Numbered from the stretch's first letter, positions 50,251-62,384 are shown. The stretch is DNA of 64,000 nt from CAVTWH01 sp963850915 (GCA_963850915.1 CAWKND010000005.1:1178001-1242000); one strand, 5' to 3'. Numbers and translations: made by a program. The notes: a model not told the origin generated them from the letters alone.

Positions 50251-50859
50251 ATGACCAGCACCACGACCGACTTCCTCGCGATCGACTCCGAGGTCCAGGA
50301 CCTGCTCTTCCGCGAGGCCCGCACGGCCAACGCGTTCACCGAGGAGCCGGTCAGCCCCGAGCAGATCCGGGCCATCTACGAGCTGGTGAAGTACGGACCC
50401 ACCGCGATGAACACGCAGCCGCTGCGGGTGGTGCTGGTGCGTACCCCCGAGGCGCGTGCCCGGCTGGTCGAGCACATGGCCGAGGGCAACAAGGCGAAGA
50501 CCGGTACCGCGCCGCTCGTCGCCATCCTGGCCGCCGACACCGACTTCCACGACGAGCTGCACCGGGTCTTCCCGATCTTCCCGGGCGCCCGGGACGCCTT
50601 CCTCGATGACGCGCGGCGTGAGGGCGCGGCCAAGTTCAACGCCGCCCTGCAGGCCGGGTACTTCCTGATCGGGGTACGCGCGGCGGGTCTCGCGGCCGGT
50701 CCGATGGGCGGCTTCGACGCGGCCGGCATCGACGCCGAGTTCTTCCCGGACGGCAAGCACCGCACGATCATGGTGGTCAACATCGGCAAGCCCGCCGAGG
50801 GCGCCTGGTTCGACCGGCTCCCCCGCCTCGACTACGACGACGTGCTCACCGAGGTCTGA
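50251..50859 (+). CDS. Nitroreductase-family protein (malonic semialdehyde reductase-like, RutE/HadB type)
   Basis: A 202-residue FMN-dependent oxidoreductase. ARTANAFTEEPVSPEQIRAIYELVKYGPTAMNTQPLRVVLVRTPEAR (about 24-70) holds the FMN phosphate-binding Arg/Ser-type loop and the PTAMNTQP signature of the RutE subgroup. AALQAGYFLIGVRAAGLAAGPMGGFDAAGID is the second conserved block. RutE reduces malonic semialdehyde to 3-hydroxypropionate in uracil breakdown, but no other rut genes are near. The GAGAGAAA ribosome site is fair. MarR-controlled (see the twin operators). Confidence 0.88.
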   Translation: MTSTTTDFLAIDSEVQDLLFREARTANAFTEEPVSPEQIRAIYELVKYGPTAMNTQPLRVVLVRTPEARARLVEHMAEGNKAKTGTAPLVAILAADTDFHDELHRVFPIFPGARDAFLDDARREGAAKFNAALQAGYFLIGVRAAGLAAGPMGGFDAAGIDAEFFPDGKHRTIMVVNIGKPAEGAWFDRLPRLDYDDVLTEV

Positions 50860-50881
50860 GCCACCCCGCACCGGGACTGAG

Positions 50882-51646
50882 TCACCCCAGCGTCACGACG
50901 AGCGGGCGGTGGTCGGAGACGGCCACCGCCGGGGTACTCACCCGGGTCACCGGCGGCAGTTCACCGTGGCCCAACACATGATCCAGCTGTACCCGCGGAT
51001 CAGACGCCGGGTACGTCGCCGCCCGTGCCAGCCGCCGCCACCCGGGTACCCCGGCCAGCAGCCAGCCCGGCAGGTTGAGGTCACCCAGCAGCACCTGTGG
51101 ACCCGGCATCCCGCGCAGTTCACGCAGCACCGTGCGCAGCTGGTAGGCGTTCCAGCCGGGTACGAACGACAGGTGGGTGCCGGCCACCGTGAGTACTCCG
51201 GTGGGGGTACGCAGCTGCGCGGTGATCACCGCGCGCGGCTCGTCCGCCAGCAGGATCAGGCCACCGCGCTCCGGCCCCGGCACGTAGACCGGTGACCGTA
51301 CCGGTGACGCTGGCAGCAGCAGCTCCTGCCAGCGCAGTACCGGCAGCCGGCTGAGCAGCGCAACCCCGTACCGCGGCCCCGCCGCCTCGTCCGGGCGCGC
51401 GGCCCGCCAGGTGCCGCCGGGCGTACCCGCCAACGTCGCCGTGAAGCGGTACTCCCCCGCACCCATCGCCTTCGCGGCCAGCGCCGCCAGGTCCAGCCCG
51501 TGGCTGCGCGGCTGGTCGACGTCGACCTCCTGCAGCGCCAGCACATCGACGTCCAGCCCGGCGATCACCTCGGCGAACCGGGCGCCGTCGACCACCCCGT
51601 CGCGCAGACCCCGGCCACTCATCACGTTGAAGGTGGCCAGCCGCAC
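50882..51646 (-). CDS. Endonuclease/exonuclease/phosphatase-family protein
   Basis: A 254-residue member of the EEP superfamily of metal-dependent phosphodiesterases. It begins RLATFNVMSGRGLRDG and shows VLALQEVDVDQ (catalytic Glu), GTHLSFVPGWN, VLLGDLNLPG (Asp-Asn) and the ending SDHRPLVVTL (Asp-His). No signal peptide is visible, so it is probably cytosolic. Substrates in the family range from DNA to sphingolipids and phosphoinositides. The ATG at 51646 starts at the first strand. Confidence 0.88.
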   Translation of the reverse strand: MRLATFNVMSGRGLRDGVVDGARFAEVIAGLDVDVLALQEVDVDQPRSHGLDLAALAAKAMGAGEYRFTATLAGTPGGTWRAARPDEAAGPRYGVALLSRLPVLRWQELLLPASPVRSPVYVPGPERGGLILLADEPRAVITAQLRTPTGVLTVAGTHLSFVPGWNAYQLRTVLRELRGMPGPQVLLGDLNLPGWLLAGVPGWRRLARAATYPASDPRVQLDHVLGHGELPPVTRVSTPAVAVSDHRPLVVTLG

Positions 51647-51719
51647 ACCCCCACCCTACGGAAGGATCCGGCACGCGCCGGATACGCTGGCCGGCGCGCG
51701 TACCCCCACCGGAGGATCC

Positions 51720-51824
51720 ATGCTGCTCAGAGCGCTCTGTTGCCTGCTCGTCGTCGGCGTCGTGGTCGCCGTGCTGGGTAGCCGGCTGCGCGGACCCCGG
51801 GATCGGCGCGACGGCCGCAAGTGA
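51720..51824 (+). CDS. 34-residue membrane peptide coupled to a TauE/SafE permease
   Basis: MLLRALCCLLVVGVVVAVLGS (split: MLLRALCCLLVV and GVVVAVLGS) is a single hydrophobic segment followed by a strongly basic tail (RLRGPRDRRDGRK). GGAGG stands a few bases before the ATG at 51720, and its TGA overlaps the GTG of the permease gene (GTGA), so translation of the two is coupled. No family recognised. It could be a small subunit or only a leader peptide. Confidence 0.55.
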   Translation: MLLRALCCLLVVGVVVAVLGSRLRGPRDRRDGRK

Positions 51825-52591
51825 ACGTCCTGCACGTGGTCACCCTGCTGTTCGCGGCGGGTGGGGCCGGGGCCGTCGACGCCGTGGTCGGCGGGGGTGG
51901 GCTGATCCTGCTCCCGGCGCTGCTGGTCGCCTTTCCCGGTACCCCCACCGCCACGCTCCTGGGCACCAACAAACTCGCCGCGATCTGCGGTACCTCCACG
52001 GCGGCGGTGACCTACCTGCGGCGTACCCGGGTGGACTGGCGGGTACTCGGGCCGACAGTGGGGTTGGCGCTGCTCTTCTCGGCCACCGGTGCGCTGCTCG
52101 CCGGCGCCGTACCCGCCGACGTGTACCGCCCCGTGGTGATCGGCGTGTTGGCCACCGTGGCGATCATCGTCATCGCGCGCCCGGGCCTCGGCACGCTCGT
52201 GCACGAACACCGCCGTACCCCCGCCCGGGTCGTCGCCACCGTCCTGCTCGCCGGCGGCGCTATCGCCCTCTACGACGGCATGATCGGCCCGGGTACCGGG
52301 ACGTTCCTGATCCTGGCCTTCACCGCCCTGCTCGGCGTCGACTTCCTGCACGGCTCGGCAATGGCCAAGGTGGTCAACGTCGCCACCAACTTCGGGGCCT
52401 TCGTCGTCTTCGCCGCCGGTGGCCACGTGCTGTGGCTGCTCGGCGCCGCGATGGCGGTCTGCAACATGATCGGCGCGCAGCTCGGCGCCCGGTTGGCGCT
52501 GCGGCGCGGCTCGAAGTTCATCCGGATCGTGCTGCTCGTCGTGGTGTTCGCGCTGCTCGCCAAGCTCACCTGGGACCAGCTGCACGCCTGA
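51821..52591 (+). CDS. TauE/SafE-family sulfite/anion permease
   Basis: A 256-residue membrane protein with seven or eight helices. The two internal repeats show AGGAGAVDAVVGGGGLILLPALL with LLGTNKLAAICGTSTAAVTYLRR, and AIALYDGMIGPGTGTFLILAFTALLG with AMAKVVNVATNFGAFVVF, the classic family signature. Members export or import sulfite, sulfoacetate and other organosulfur anions. Substrate unknown. A 34-residue membrane peptide overlaps its start. Confidence 0.92.
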   Translation: MNVLHVVTLLFAAGGAGAVDAVVGGGGLILLPALLVAFPGTPTATLLGTNKLAAICGTSTAAVTYLRRTRVDWRVLGPTVGLALLFSATGALLAGAVPADVYRPVVIGVLATVAIIVIARPGLGTLVHEHRRTPARVVATVLLAGGAIALYDGMIGPGTGTFLILAFTALLGVDFLHGSAMAKVVNVATNFGAFVVFAAGGHVLWLLGAAMAVCNMIGAQLGARLALRRGSKFIRIVLLVVVFALLAKLTWDQLHA

Positions 52592-52855
52592 TCGCTCCGC
52601 TGCCCGGACGAGGCGGTGGAGCGCACCGTGGCGGGCGGACGGCACCGCTCAGGGCGACGCCCCAACCACCAAGCGCCGCCTACGGAAACCGCCTTGTTTT
52701 TCGGAGATCAGGAGTCTTCCTTTGTGCTCTTTTACAGGTCACACCCGCTAACGCATCCTAGGAAGCTAGGCTTCTGGTGCCGAGGCCTGATCGGGGCGTC
52801 GGCCGGGTGGCTGGGGCTCAGCTGTGGTTCACCGGCGACCGCTAGCCTGGACGCG
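52592..52855. other. Leader region before the siderophore genes
   Basis: No gene is supported here. A T-rich patch at 52693-52738 suggests a promoter; a short inverted repeat GAAGC-TAG-GCTTC lies at 52762-52774 and TAGCCT ends seven bases before the first siderophore gene. I looked for an IdeR/DmdR iron box (TTAGGTTAGGCTAACCTAA type) and saw only weak resemblance. Confidence 0.4.
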
Positions 52856-54355
52856 ATGATCACCTCGGCGGGAGCGGACGCAGCCGTACTTGGCCGGCTG
52901 TGGGGTGCGCTGTGCCGCGAGCGGGTACCCGGGCTGCGGCGGCTCCCGGATGACCGGGGCGAGTGCGTACTGGGCTTGACGGCCGGCGGGCGCGAGCTGC
53001 GCGGATCAGCAGGCGTGGCGGCGCCGTTCGCGGTCGCGCCGGCCGGGTTCACGGTACGGCTGGACGGCGTCGAGATCGGTACTGCCGGAGCGCTGGTACG
53101 CGCACTCGGGCTGGGCGCGCACACCGAGCGCTTCGCCGACGAGCTGGACAACAGCGCCACCAACCTGGCCCTGGCCCGAGCGGCCCAGCCGGTACCGGAC
53201 GGTGGCCACGGGTACCTGAGCCGCGCGGTGAGCCTCGCCGACCTGGAGCAGTGTGTGGTGGACGGGCACCCGCTGCACCCGCTGTGCCGTACCCGCACCG
53301 GGATGAGCGCCGACGAGCTGCGCCGGTACGCCCCGGAGTACCGGCCGACCGTGCAGCTGGAGGTCTTCGAGGTACCCCCAGCGCGGTGGCGCAGTACCGG
53401 CGCGGGGCTCCCGCCACGTCTGCCGGTACACCCGTGGCAGCGCGCGCACGTACTCGACCGGTACCCCTTCCTCCGACCGACCGGCGAGCAGCTGGCGGCC
53501 CGGCCACTCATGTCGCTGCGCACGGTGGCGCTGCGGGACACTCCGGCGCTGCACCTGAAGACGGCGCTGGACGTGCAGATGACCTCGGCGGTACGGATCG
53601 TCTCGCCGGCCGCCGTACACAACGGGCCGGTGGTCTCCGCGCTGGTCGGGCCGCTGGCGCAGCGGGTCGGCATCGAGCTGCTGGCCGAGGTCGCAGCCGG
53701 CGCCGTGCTGGTCGACGGGGAGCCGTGCCGCAGCCTCGCGGTGCTGCACCGGCGCGCGCCACGGATGGTGCCCGGTGAGCGGATCGTGCCGCTGGCGGCG
53801 CTGTCGGCCCCCTCCCCCGCGACCGGCCGGGCGCTGATCACCGAACTGCCCGACCCGGCCGGTACCGCCGCCGATGTGGTGCATCTGCTGTTGCCGGCGC
53901 TGCTACGCCTGCTCCAGCTGGGCGTCGCGCTGGAGGCACACGGGCAGAACACGCTGGTGGTGTTCGAGCACGGGCGACCGGTACGGCTGGTCTACCGGGA
54001 CCTGGGCGGGGTACGGCTGCACCCGGGTCGGCTTGCCGCGGCCGGGATCGAGCTGCCCGTACTCCTCGGTGACCTGCTCACCGCCGATGAGGAGGAGCTG
54101 CGTACCAAGGTGTTCGCCGCGGCCGTGTCGACCGTCTGCGCGGAGCTGGCCGCCACCCTGCACCGCGAACTGGGCTGCCCGCCGGCCGACCTGTGGCGGC
54201 AGGTGGCGGCGGCGGCCCGCCGGGTCCCCGGAGCCGACACCGACGCGCTTTTCGGTTCGACACTGCCGGTCAAGGCGATGGTCGCGATGCGCCTGTCCGA
54301 CCGGCCGGTCGACGACCAGTGGACCACCCTGAGCAACCCGCTCGCCGCCTGGTGA
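52856..54355 (+). CDS. IucA/IucC-family siderophore synthetase (first)
   Basis: A 499-residue NRPS-independent siderophore synthetase, which adenylates a carboxylate (often citrate) and joins it to an amine or alcohol. Visible family elements: VDGHPLHPLCRTRTGMS (ATP-binding HP...R motif, about 138-154), LHLKTALDVQMTSAVRIVS (Lys and Ser/Thr near the substrate), GVALEAHGQNTLVV and VYRDLGGVRLHP. It is shorter than the usual ~580 residues at the N-terminus. The ATG at 52856 follows TAGCCT by seven bases. A second synthetase follows after 28 bases. Confidence 0.92.
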   Translation: MITSAGADAAVLGRLWGALCRERVPGLRRLPDDRGECVLGLTAGGRELRGSAGVAAPFAVAPAGFTVRLDGVEIGTAGALVRALGLGAHTERFADELDNSATNLALARAAQPVPDGGHGYLSRAVSLADLEQCVVDGHPLHPLCRTRTGMSADELRRYAPEYRPTVQLEVFEVPPARWRSTGAGLPPRLPVHPWQRAHVLDRYPFLRPTGEQLAARPLMSLRTVALRDTPALHLKTALDVQMTSAVRIVSPAAVHNGPVVSALVGPLAQRVGIELLAEVAAGAVLVDGEPCRSLAVLHRRAPRMVPGERIVPLAALSAPSPATGRALITELPDPAGTAADVVHLLLPALLRLLQLGVALEAHGQNTLVVFEHGRPVRLVYRDLGGVRLHPGRLAAAGIELPVLLGDLLTADEEELRTKVFAAAVSTVCAELAATLHRELGCPPADLWRQVAAAARRVPGADTDALFGSTLPVKAMVAMRLSDRPVDDQWTTLSNPLAAW

Positions 54356-54383
54356 GCCCAGACTGGTGAGCCCTGGAGGAGCG

Positions 54384-56064
54384 ATGACCACCACCACCGA
54401 CCCGGTGGCCCTGGCCACCACCGATCTCGCCGCGCTCGCCCCCGGGCTGCTGCCCGGATTCGTCGCCGCGCTGCCACACGCCACCGATGTCGTCGACCGC
54501 CGGCTGCTCTCGGCCGCGTACCGGGAAGACCTGGCCGGTGCGCGGTCCGGCGCTATCTGGGCCGCCGACCCCGATCGGGTCACCCTGCCGTCGGGGGTAC
54601 ACCGCGCTGCGCGGCACGGCTTCGACCAGATCGGACTGCTCGATCCGGTACCGGTCAGCCCCGACCGGCTGCTGGTCGAGCTGAATATCGCCAGTCCCGA
54701 ACTGGCCGCGGAGCTGGTGGACGCACGGGTCAACCTGGCCGCTGGCGTACGCCCGGCGGGCCGGAATCGACGCGCGGCTACGGGAAACCGGCGCACCGAC
54801 GGTCGGGGCGGCGCTGGCCGGCGTGCCCGCTGACGAGCGGCTGATCGAGTTCGAGCAGCTCGCCACCGACGGGCACAACCTGCACCCGTGCGGACGTACC
54901 CGGCTCGGCTGGCGGGTCGCCGACCTACTCGCCCACGACCAGGAGTCGGCGGGTACCACGGTCGGCTTCGTGGCGGTACGCGAGGAGCTGCTGCTCGGCG
55001 ACGACCTGGGCGCACAGCTACGGGCCGGGTACCCGCAGCTGCCGGTACCCCCGCCCGGCTACCGGCTGCAGCCGGTACACGCCTGGCAACTGGCGAACGT
55101 GATCCCGGAGCGCTACGCCGACCTGCTGGCCAGCGACGAGCTGCGCCTGCTGGACGCACCGATGTTGCCGGCCCGGCCGACCACCGCGCTGCGGACCGTC
55201 CTGCTGGCGCCGGCCGCCGACGGGGTACCCCGGTACCTGAAGCTGTCCCTGGACATCCAGGTCACCTCCACCCGGCGGACTATCTCGGTGGCGAGTACCC
55301 GCAACGGCCCGGCCATCTCCGCACTCCTGGCCGACCTGGTCCGCGACGAGCCGGGGGTACTGCTGTTCCCGGAGGTTGCCGGCGCTGCCGTGGACGCCGG
55401 ACCAGGGCGGGACCGGGACCTGGCCGCAATCATGCGACTCGGACTGGGTGGGCGGCTGGAGCCGGGCGAGGAGGCGGTACCGGCGGCCGCGCTGTCGGCG
55501 TACTCGCCGCTGTCCGGGCGCACCATCCTCGGCGAGCAGCTGGCCCGGTACCCGGGTGCGGCACTGGAGTTCCTCGCCGGGTACGCCCGGGTACTGCTGC
55601 GGCCGGTACTGCGCCTGGCGGCACTGGGCGTGGGGCTGGAGGCGCACCTGCAGAACAGCGTGCCGACGTTCCGTGCCGGCCGGCCGTACCGGATCGCCTT
55701 CCGGGACTTCGCCGGGCTGCGGCTGCACCTGCCCCGGCTGCGCGAGCGGGTACCGGAGCTGGCCCTGTGGCCGGGCTCCGTCACCGCGACCGATGACCTC
55801 GCGGTGATGCGGGCGAAGGTGGGGTACACCGCGTTCCAGGCGCACCTGGGTGAAGTCGTCCGGCTGGTGGTGGCCGAATCGGGGGCGAGTGAGCCAGCTG
55901 CCTGGCGGGTGGTGCGCGCGGTGCTGGACGAGGAGGCGGTGGACGCCGGCGACCACGCGTTCCTCACCGCGCCGAGCGTTCCGCACAAGGCGCTGGTACG
56001 GATGCGGCTGGCCGGCGCGGGCGACGAGTACGTCCCGGTGCAGAATCCGCTGCATGCTCCCTGA
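54384..56064 (+). pseudogene. IucA/IucC-family siderophore synthetase (second), one frame break
   Basis: A ~559-residue synthetase if the frame is repaired. The N-terminus reads to 54750, one extra base (near 54754) shifts the frame, and coding resumes as YARRAGIDARLRETGAPTVG and LATDGHNLHPCGRTRLGW (ATP site). It continues YLKLSLDIQVTSTRRTIS, LGVGLEAHLQNSV and AFRDFAGLRLHLP. Total length 1681 nt. GGAGG precedes the ATG at 54384. Its TGA overlaps the decarboxylase start by 11 bases. Two synthetases in tandem suggest a two-step citrate-based siderophore. Confidence 0.88.
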
Positions 56065-57208
56065 CCAGCCTCTCCCCCCTCGGGTCGCGGCCGCCTTCGG
56101 TGCGCTCGCCGGGCCGCGCTGCGGGTACGTCTACGACGGTGCGGTGCTGCGCCAGCGGGCGGCGGCGGTACGGGCCGCGCTGCCGGCCGGCGCCGAGCTG
56201 CTCTACGCGGTCAAGGCCAACGGCCACCCGGACGTGGTCGCGCACCCTCGCCGAAGCCTGCGACGGGCTGGAGATCGCCTCCGGTGGCGAGCTGGAATTG
56301 GCGCTGGCCACCGGTACCCGGCGGATCGCCTTTGCCGGCCCGGCCAAGACCGACGCCGAGCTGGCCGCGGCGCTCGCGCACGGCGTGACGGTCAACGTCG
56401 AGTCCGCGCTGGAGCTGCGCCGCCTGGCCGCGCTCGCCGGGTCGGCCGCCGGACCAGGGTCGCGCTGCGGGTCAACCGGGCCGGTGCCGGCCTGTCGGGC
56501 AGTCACCGGATGACGGGGGTACCGACGCCCTTCGGCATCGCCGAGGAGCAGTTGCCGGGGGTACTGGCGCTCGCCGGCGAGCTGGGCGTCGAGGTGACCG
56601 GGGTACACCTGCACGCCGTCTCCAACAACCTGGACGCGGCGGCACACGCCGACTTCGTCCGCGACTGCCTGGCCTGGGCCGGCCGGCTGGCGCTTCCACT
56701 GGAGACGGTGAACGTCGGCGGCGGGTTCGGGCTGTCCTACACCGACTCCGCTCTGTTCGATCTGGATGTGTTGCGGGACAAGCTTTCCGGCCTACCGGCA
56801 CAGCCCCGGCCGGTGTTCGAGCTGGGGCGCTGGCTGGCCGGGCCGGCCGGCTGGTACGGGGCCGAGGTACTCGATCTGAAGTGGACACACGGGCGCTGGT
56901 TCGCGGTACTGCGCGGGGGTACCCACCACTTCCGGCTACCGGCCGCGTGGGGGTACTCGCACCCGTTCACCGTGCTGCCGGTCGAGCACTGGGGCTACGA
57001 CTTCGACCGGCCTGAACTGCGCGACGTCGAGGTGGACGCGGTCGGCGAGCTGTGTACCCCGCGCGACGTACTCACCCGTGGCCAGCGCGTGGCCCGGGTA
57101 CGGGTCGGCGACGTACTGGTCTTCGGCAACGCCGGCGCGTACGGCTGGGACATCTCGCACCACGAGTTCCTCCGCCACCGGTACCCGGAAATGGTCTTCC
57201 TCAGCTGA
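56054..57208 (+). pseudogene. Type III PLP-dependent decarboxylase (Orn/DAP/SbnH-like), two compensating frame breaks
   Basis: A ~384-residue alanine-racemase-fold decarboxylase. LLYAVKANGHPDVV holds the PLP lysine. After 56243 (one extra base) the frame +1 reads TLAEACDGLEIASGGELELALATG and AFAGPAKTDAEL; near 56452 the original frame returns with VALRVNRAGAGLSGSH, GVHLHAVSNN, NVGGGFGLSY and VFELGRWLAG (PLP phosphate loop). The C-terminal active-site Cys lies in VGELCTPRDVL. In siderophore loci such enzymes make diamines or decarboxylate a citryl intermediate, as SbnH does. It overlaps the upstream synthetase. Confidence 0.85.
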
Positions 57209-57710
57209 TCCGGGTCGGCCCGTACCACGCGGCGGAGCGGATGTCCCGCAGCGCCTGCCGGCGGGTGTCGCCCTTGAGCGTGTCCACGTAGAGCTGGCCG
57301 GCCAGGTGCCCGGCCTCGTGCTGCAGTGCCCGGGCCAGGAAGCCGGTACCCGCGACGGTGATCGGCTCGCCATGCTGGTCGAAGCCGTGCGCGGTGGCGG
57401 TGAGCGCCCGGGGCGTCGGGTAGTACAGGCCGGGCAGCGACAGGCAGCCCTCCTCGCCGCCCTGCAGCTCCTCGCCGATCTCCACGCTGGGGTTGACGAT
57501 GTGCCCCTGGCTGCCGCCCGCCGACCAGACGAACACCCGCGCCGGTACGCCGATCTGGTTGGCCGCCACGCCGGCCCGGCCGGGTGCGCCGAGCAGCGTG
57601 TCCATCAGATCGGTGACCAGCGCCCGCAGGCCCGCGTCGAAGCTCGTCACCTTGTCACATTCGGTGCGCAGCACCGGATCCCCGAGCAGCCGGATGTCCC
57701 GCATCGCCAT
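57201..57710 (-). CDS. def: Peptide deformylase
   Basis: A metalloenzyme of ~169 residues removing the N-formyl group from new proteins. All three motifs are present: GVAANQIGVP (motif 1), EEGCLSLPG (motif 2, metal Cys) and QHEAGHLAGQLYVD (motif 3, HExxH metal ligands and Glu). The chain is short, with a C-terminus like the actinobacterial type that ends shortly after motif 3. Several Met codons (57719, 57710, 57704) could start it. It overlaps the end of the convergent decarboxylase by eight bases. Confidence 0.95.
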   Translation of the reverse strand: MAMRDIRLLGDPVLRTECDKVTSFDAGLRALVTDLMDTLLGAPGRAGVAANQIGVPARVFVWSAGGSQGHIVNPSVEIGEELQGGEEGCLSLPGLYYPTPRALTATAHGFDQHGEPITVAGTGFLARALQHEAGHLAGQLYVDTLKGDTRRQALRDIRSAAWYGPTRIS

Positions 57711-57744
57711 GCCGGCCACCCTACCGGCGCCCTCCTCGAGCGCC

Positions 57745-58947
57745 TCAGCCGGCGAGGGCGGCGCGGACCGGGGCGGCCTTGGCGGCGGCCTCGGCGACCT
57801 CGTCGGTCGGGTCGCTGTCCCAGACGATGCCGCCGCCGGCCCAGACGTGCAGCCGCTCGGCGTCGGCGGCCACGGTGCGGATGGTCAGCCCAAGATCCAG
57901 CCGGTCGGTACCGATCCAGCCGAGCGCACCCATGCTCGGCCCACGCCCGACCGGCTCCAGGCCGGCGATGGCGGCGAGCGCGGCCAGCTTGGGCGCCCCG
58001 GTCACCGACGCTCCCGGGCACAGCGCGCGCAGGAGTTCGGCCAGGCCGACGCCGGTACGCAGGCGGGCGGTCACGGTCGACTCGGCCTGCCACAGGTCAC
58101 ACCAGCGGCGTACCCCGAACAGTTCGTCCACCCGCACCGAGCCGGTACGGGCCAGCCGGCCCAGATCGTTGCGGGCCATGTCGACGATCATCACGTGCTC
58201 GGCGCGCTCCTTCTCCGAGGCGCGCAGTGCCACCGCCCCGGCGGCGGTCGCGGGTCGGGTGCCCTTGATCGGCCGGGTGGTGGCGTACCCGCCGGCCACC
58301 TCGACCAGCGTCTCCGGGGACGCGCAGGCCAGTGCCCAGCCGGTACCGGTGAGCACGCCGGGGTACCGGGCGCCGGGCAGGGCGGCCACCCGCAGCAGCG
58401 CCGGTACCGGGTCCCCCCGGTACGCGGCACTGGCGTGCCCGACGACGTTGGCCTGGTACAGGTCGCCCCGGGCGATCGCGGCGCGTACCCGGGACACGGC
58501 GTCGGCGTGCTGTGCGGGGCTCCAGGACGGTCGCCACGGCCCCAGCGACCAGGGGGTGTGTCGCAGTGGCGCGGTCGGGTGCGGGGCGCCGTGGGCGTAC
58601 ACGACGGCCACCAGGTCCGGGACGGCGGGTGCGGGGGTGGGTGCGGCCGGTACCGCGCCGATCATCGCGGCGCCGCCGGCCGCGGACAGGAACAGCGCCG
58701 CCCCGCAGACCTGCACTGCGCCGTGCTCTCCGATTGAGGACGGGTGGAACTTTCCTAGATCGGCAACCGGCAGGCCGGCCCCGGCGAGGAACTGCTCGAC
58801 CAGCGCTGCCGGATCGCCGCCGTCGGTCACCCGCCACTCGAGTCGGGAGCGCTCCCAGATCAGGCCTGCACACCCGACCGGGACACCGGGTACGGAACCA
58901 GACAACGAGTCCGGCTCACCTACGACTAACGGATGGAAAGCCTTCAT
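57745..58947 (-). CDS. pabB: Aminodeoxychorismate synthase component I-like chorismate-utilising enzyme
   Basis: A 400-residue protein of the anthranilate/ADC synthase component I family, shorter than typical (~450-500). Key blocks: ARGDLYQANVVGHASA, TTRPIKGTRPATA (Lys that marks PabB rather than TrpE), EKERAEHVMIVDMARNDLGRLA, CPGASVTGAPKLAAL and VWAGGGIVWDSDP. It makes 4-amino-4-deoxychorismate for folate or for a p-aminobenzoate-derived product. No glutaminase (pabA) or lyase (pabC) gene is adjacent. Confidence 0.9.
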   Translation of the reverse strand: MKAFHPLVVGEPDSLSGSVPGVPVGCAGLIWERSRLEWRVTDGGDPAALVEQFLAGAGLPVADLGKFHPSSIGEHGAVQVCGAALFLSAAGGAAMIGAVPAAPTPAPAVPDLVAVVYAHGAPHPTAPLRHTPWSLGPWRPSWSPAQHADAVSRVRAAIARGDLYQANVVGHASAAYRGDPVPALLRVAALPGARYPGVLTGTGWALACASPETLVEVAGGYATTRPIKGTRPATAAGAVALRASEKERAEHVMIVDMARNDLGRLARTGSVRVDELFGVRRWCDLWQAESTVTARLRTGVGLAELLRALCPGASVTGAPKLAALAAIAGLEPVGRGPSMGALGWIGTDRLDLGLTIRTVAADAERLHVWAGGGIVWDSDPTDEVAEAAAKAAPVRAALAG

Positions 58948-59147
58948 CCGATTGGAGGATTATCCGCATGTGGGACTGTCGGGTGCGCGAAACGGCGTTG
59001 AACAGGGGAGTACCGTGCGTCAGTGTGCATGTGAGAATCAGCACAAGCACTATTGGCAACAGCACGGTGCAGACCATTCGCCCCATGACGGATGGCAGCA
59101 CGTAACACCGCAGCACCGACGAATGACCCAACGACCGGAGACCCCCG

Positions 59148-59351
59148 ATGTGTCAGCACCAACCCTCCTGCCCGACCGCCGACGCCGTCGACCGGGATGC
59201 AGCCCGAGTAGTCGCGTCGTTCCCGGAACAAGGTTGGAGCCTGCTCTGCAATGGTGTGATCCTCTTTGAGGACACCGGCGAGCTGCTGCCCGACGGGAGC
59301 ACTGTCGCTCCGCACCGCGGCCCCGCGCCGCACACCCTGATCGCGGCCTGA
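59148..59351 (+). CDS. DUF5999-family small protein
   Basis: A 67-residue protein. MCQHQPSCPTADAVDRDAAR, then VVASFPEQGWSLLCNGVILFEDTGELLPDG, is the pattern of the actinobacterial DUF5999 family, with three conserved cysteines that may bind metal. Function unknown. The 200-base stretch before it (58948-59147) shows no convincing gene. Its 3' end is repeated in tandem. Confidence 0.85.
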   Translation: MCQHQPSCPTADAVDRDAARVVASFPEQGWSLLCNGVILFEDTGELLPDGSTVAPHRGPAPHTLIAA

Positions 59352-59391
59352 CCAGACTGATCGCGGCCTGAGAAGTCCGCGGCCTGACCAG
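59337..59391. repeat. 20-bp-period repeat duplicating the DUF5999 stop region
   Basis: CTGATCGCGGCCTGA occurs at 59337-59351 (ending with the DUF5999 stop codon) and exactly again at 59357-59371; a third partial copy, CGCGGCCTGACCAG, starts at 59378. Confidence 0.85.
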
Positions 59392-59444
59392 TCGCCTGCC
59401 CGGGCGACGATGTAGCCGCCCGGGACGCTGCACCGCAGCAGCAC

Positions 59445-62330
<2,886 letters not shown>

Positions 62331-62384
62331 ATCGCTCACTCCGTACGAGGCTGTGGGTAACGGCCCTCCCCCTCTGTCGTACCC

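Noticed and set aside
52740..52780. Possible IdeR/DmdR iron box before the siderophore genes
   Set aside because: Only scattered matches (CTAGG, AGGCT) to the 19-bp consensus; no convincing symmetry beyond a 5-bp inverted repeat.
58948..59147. A His/Gln-rich plus-strand frame ahead of the DUF5999 gene
   Set aside because: It lacks a start with ribosome site and continues from the shadow of pabB; I cannot support it as a gene.
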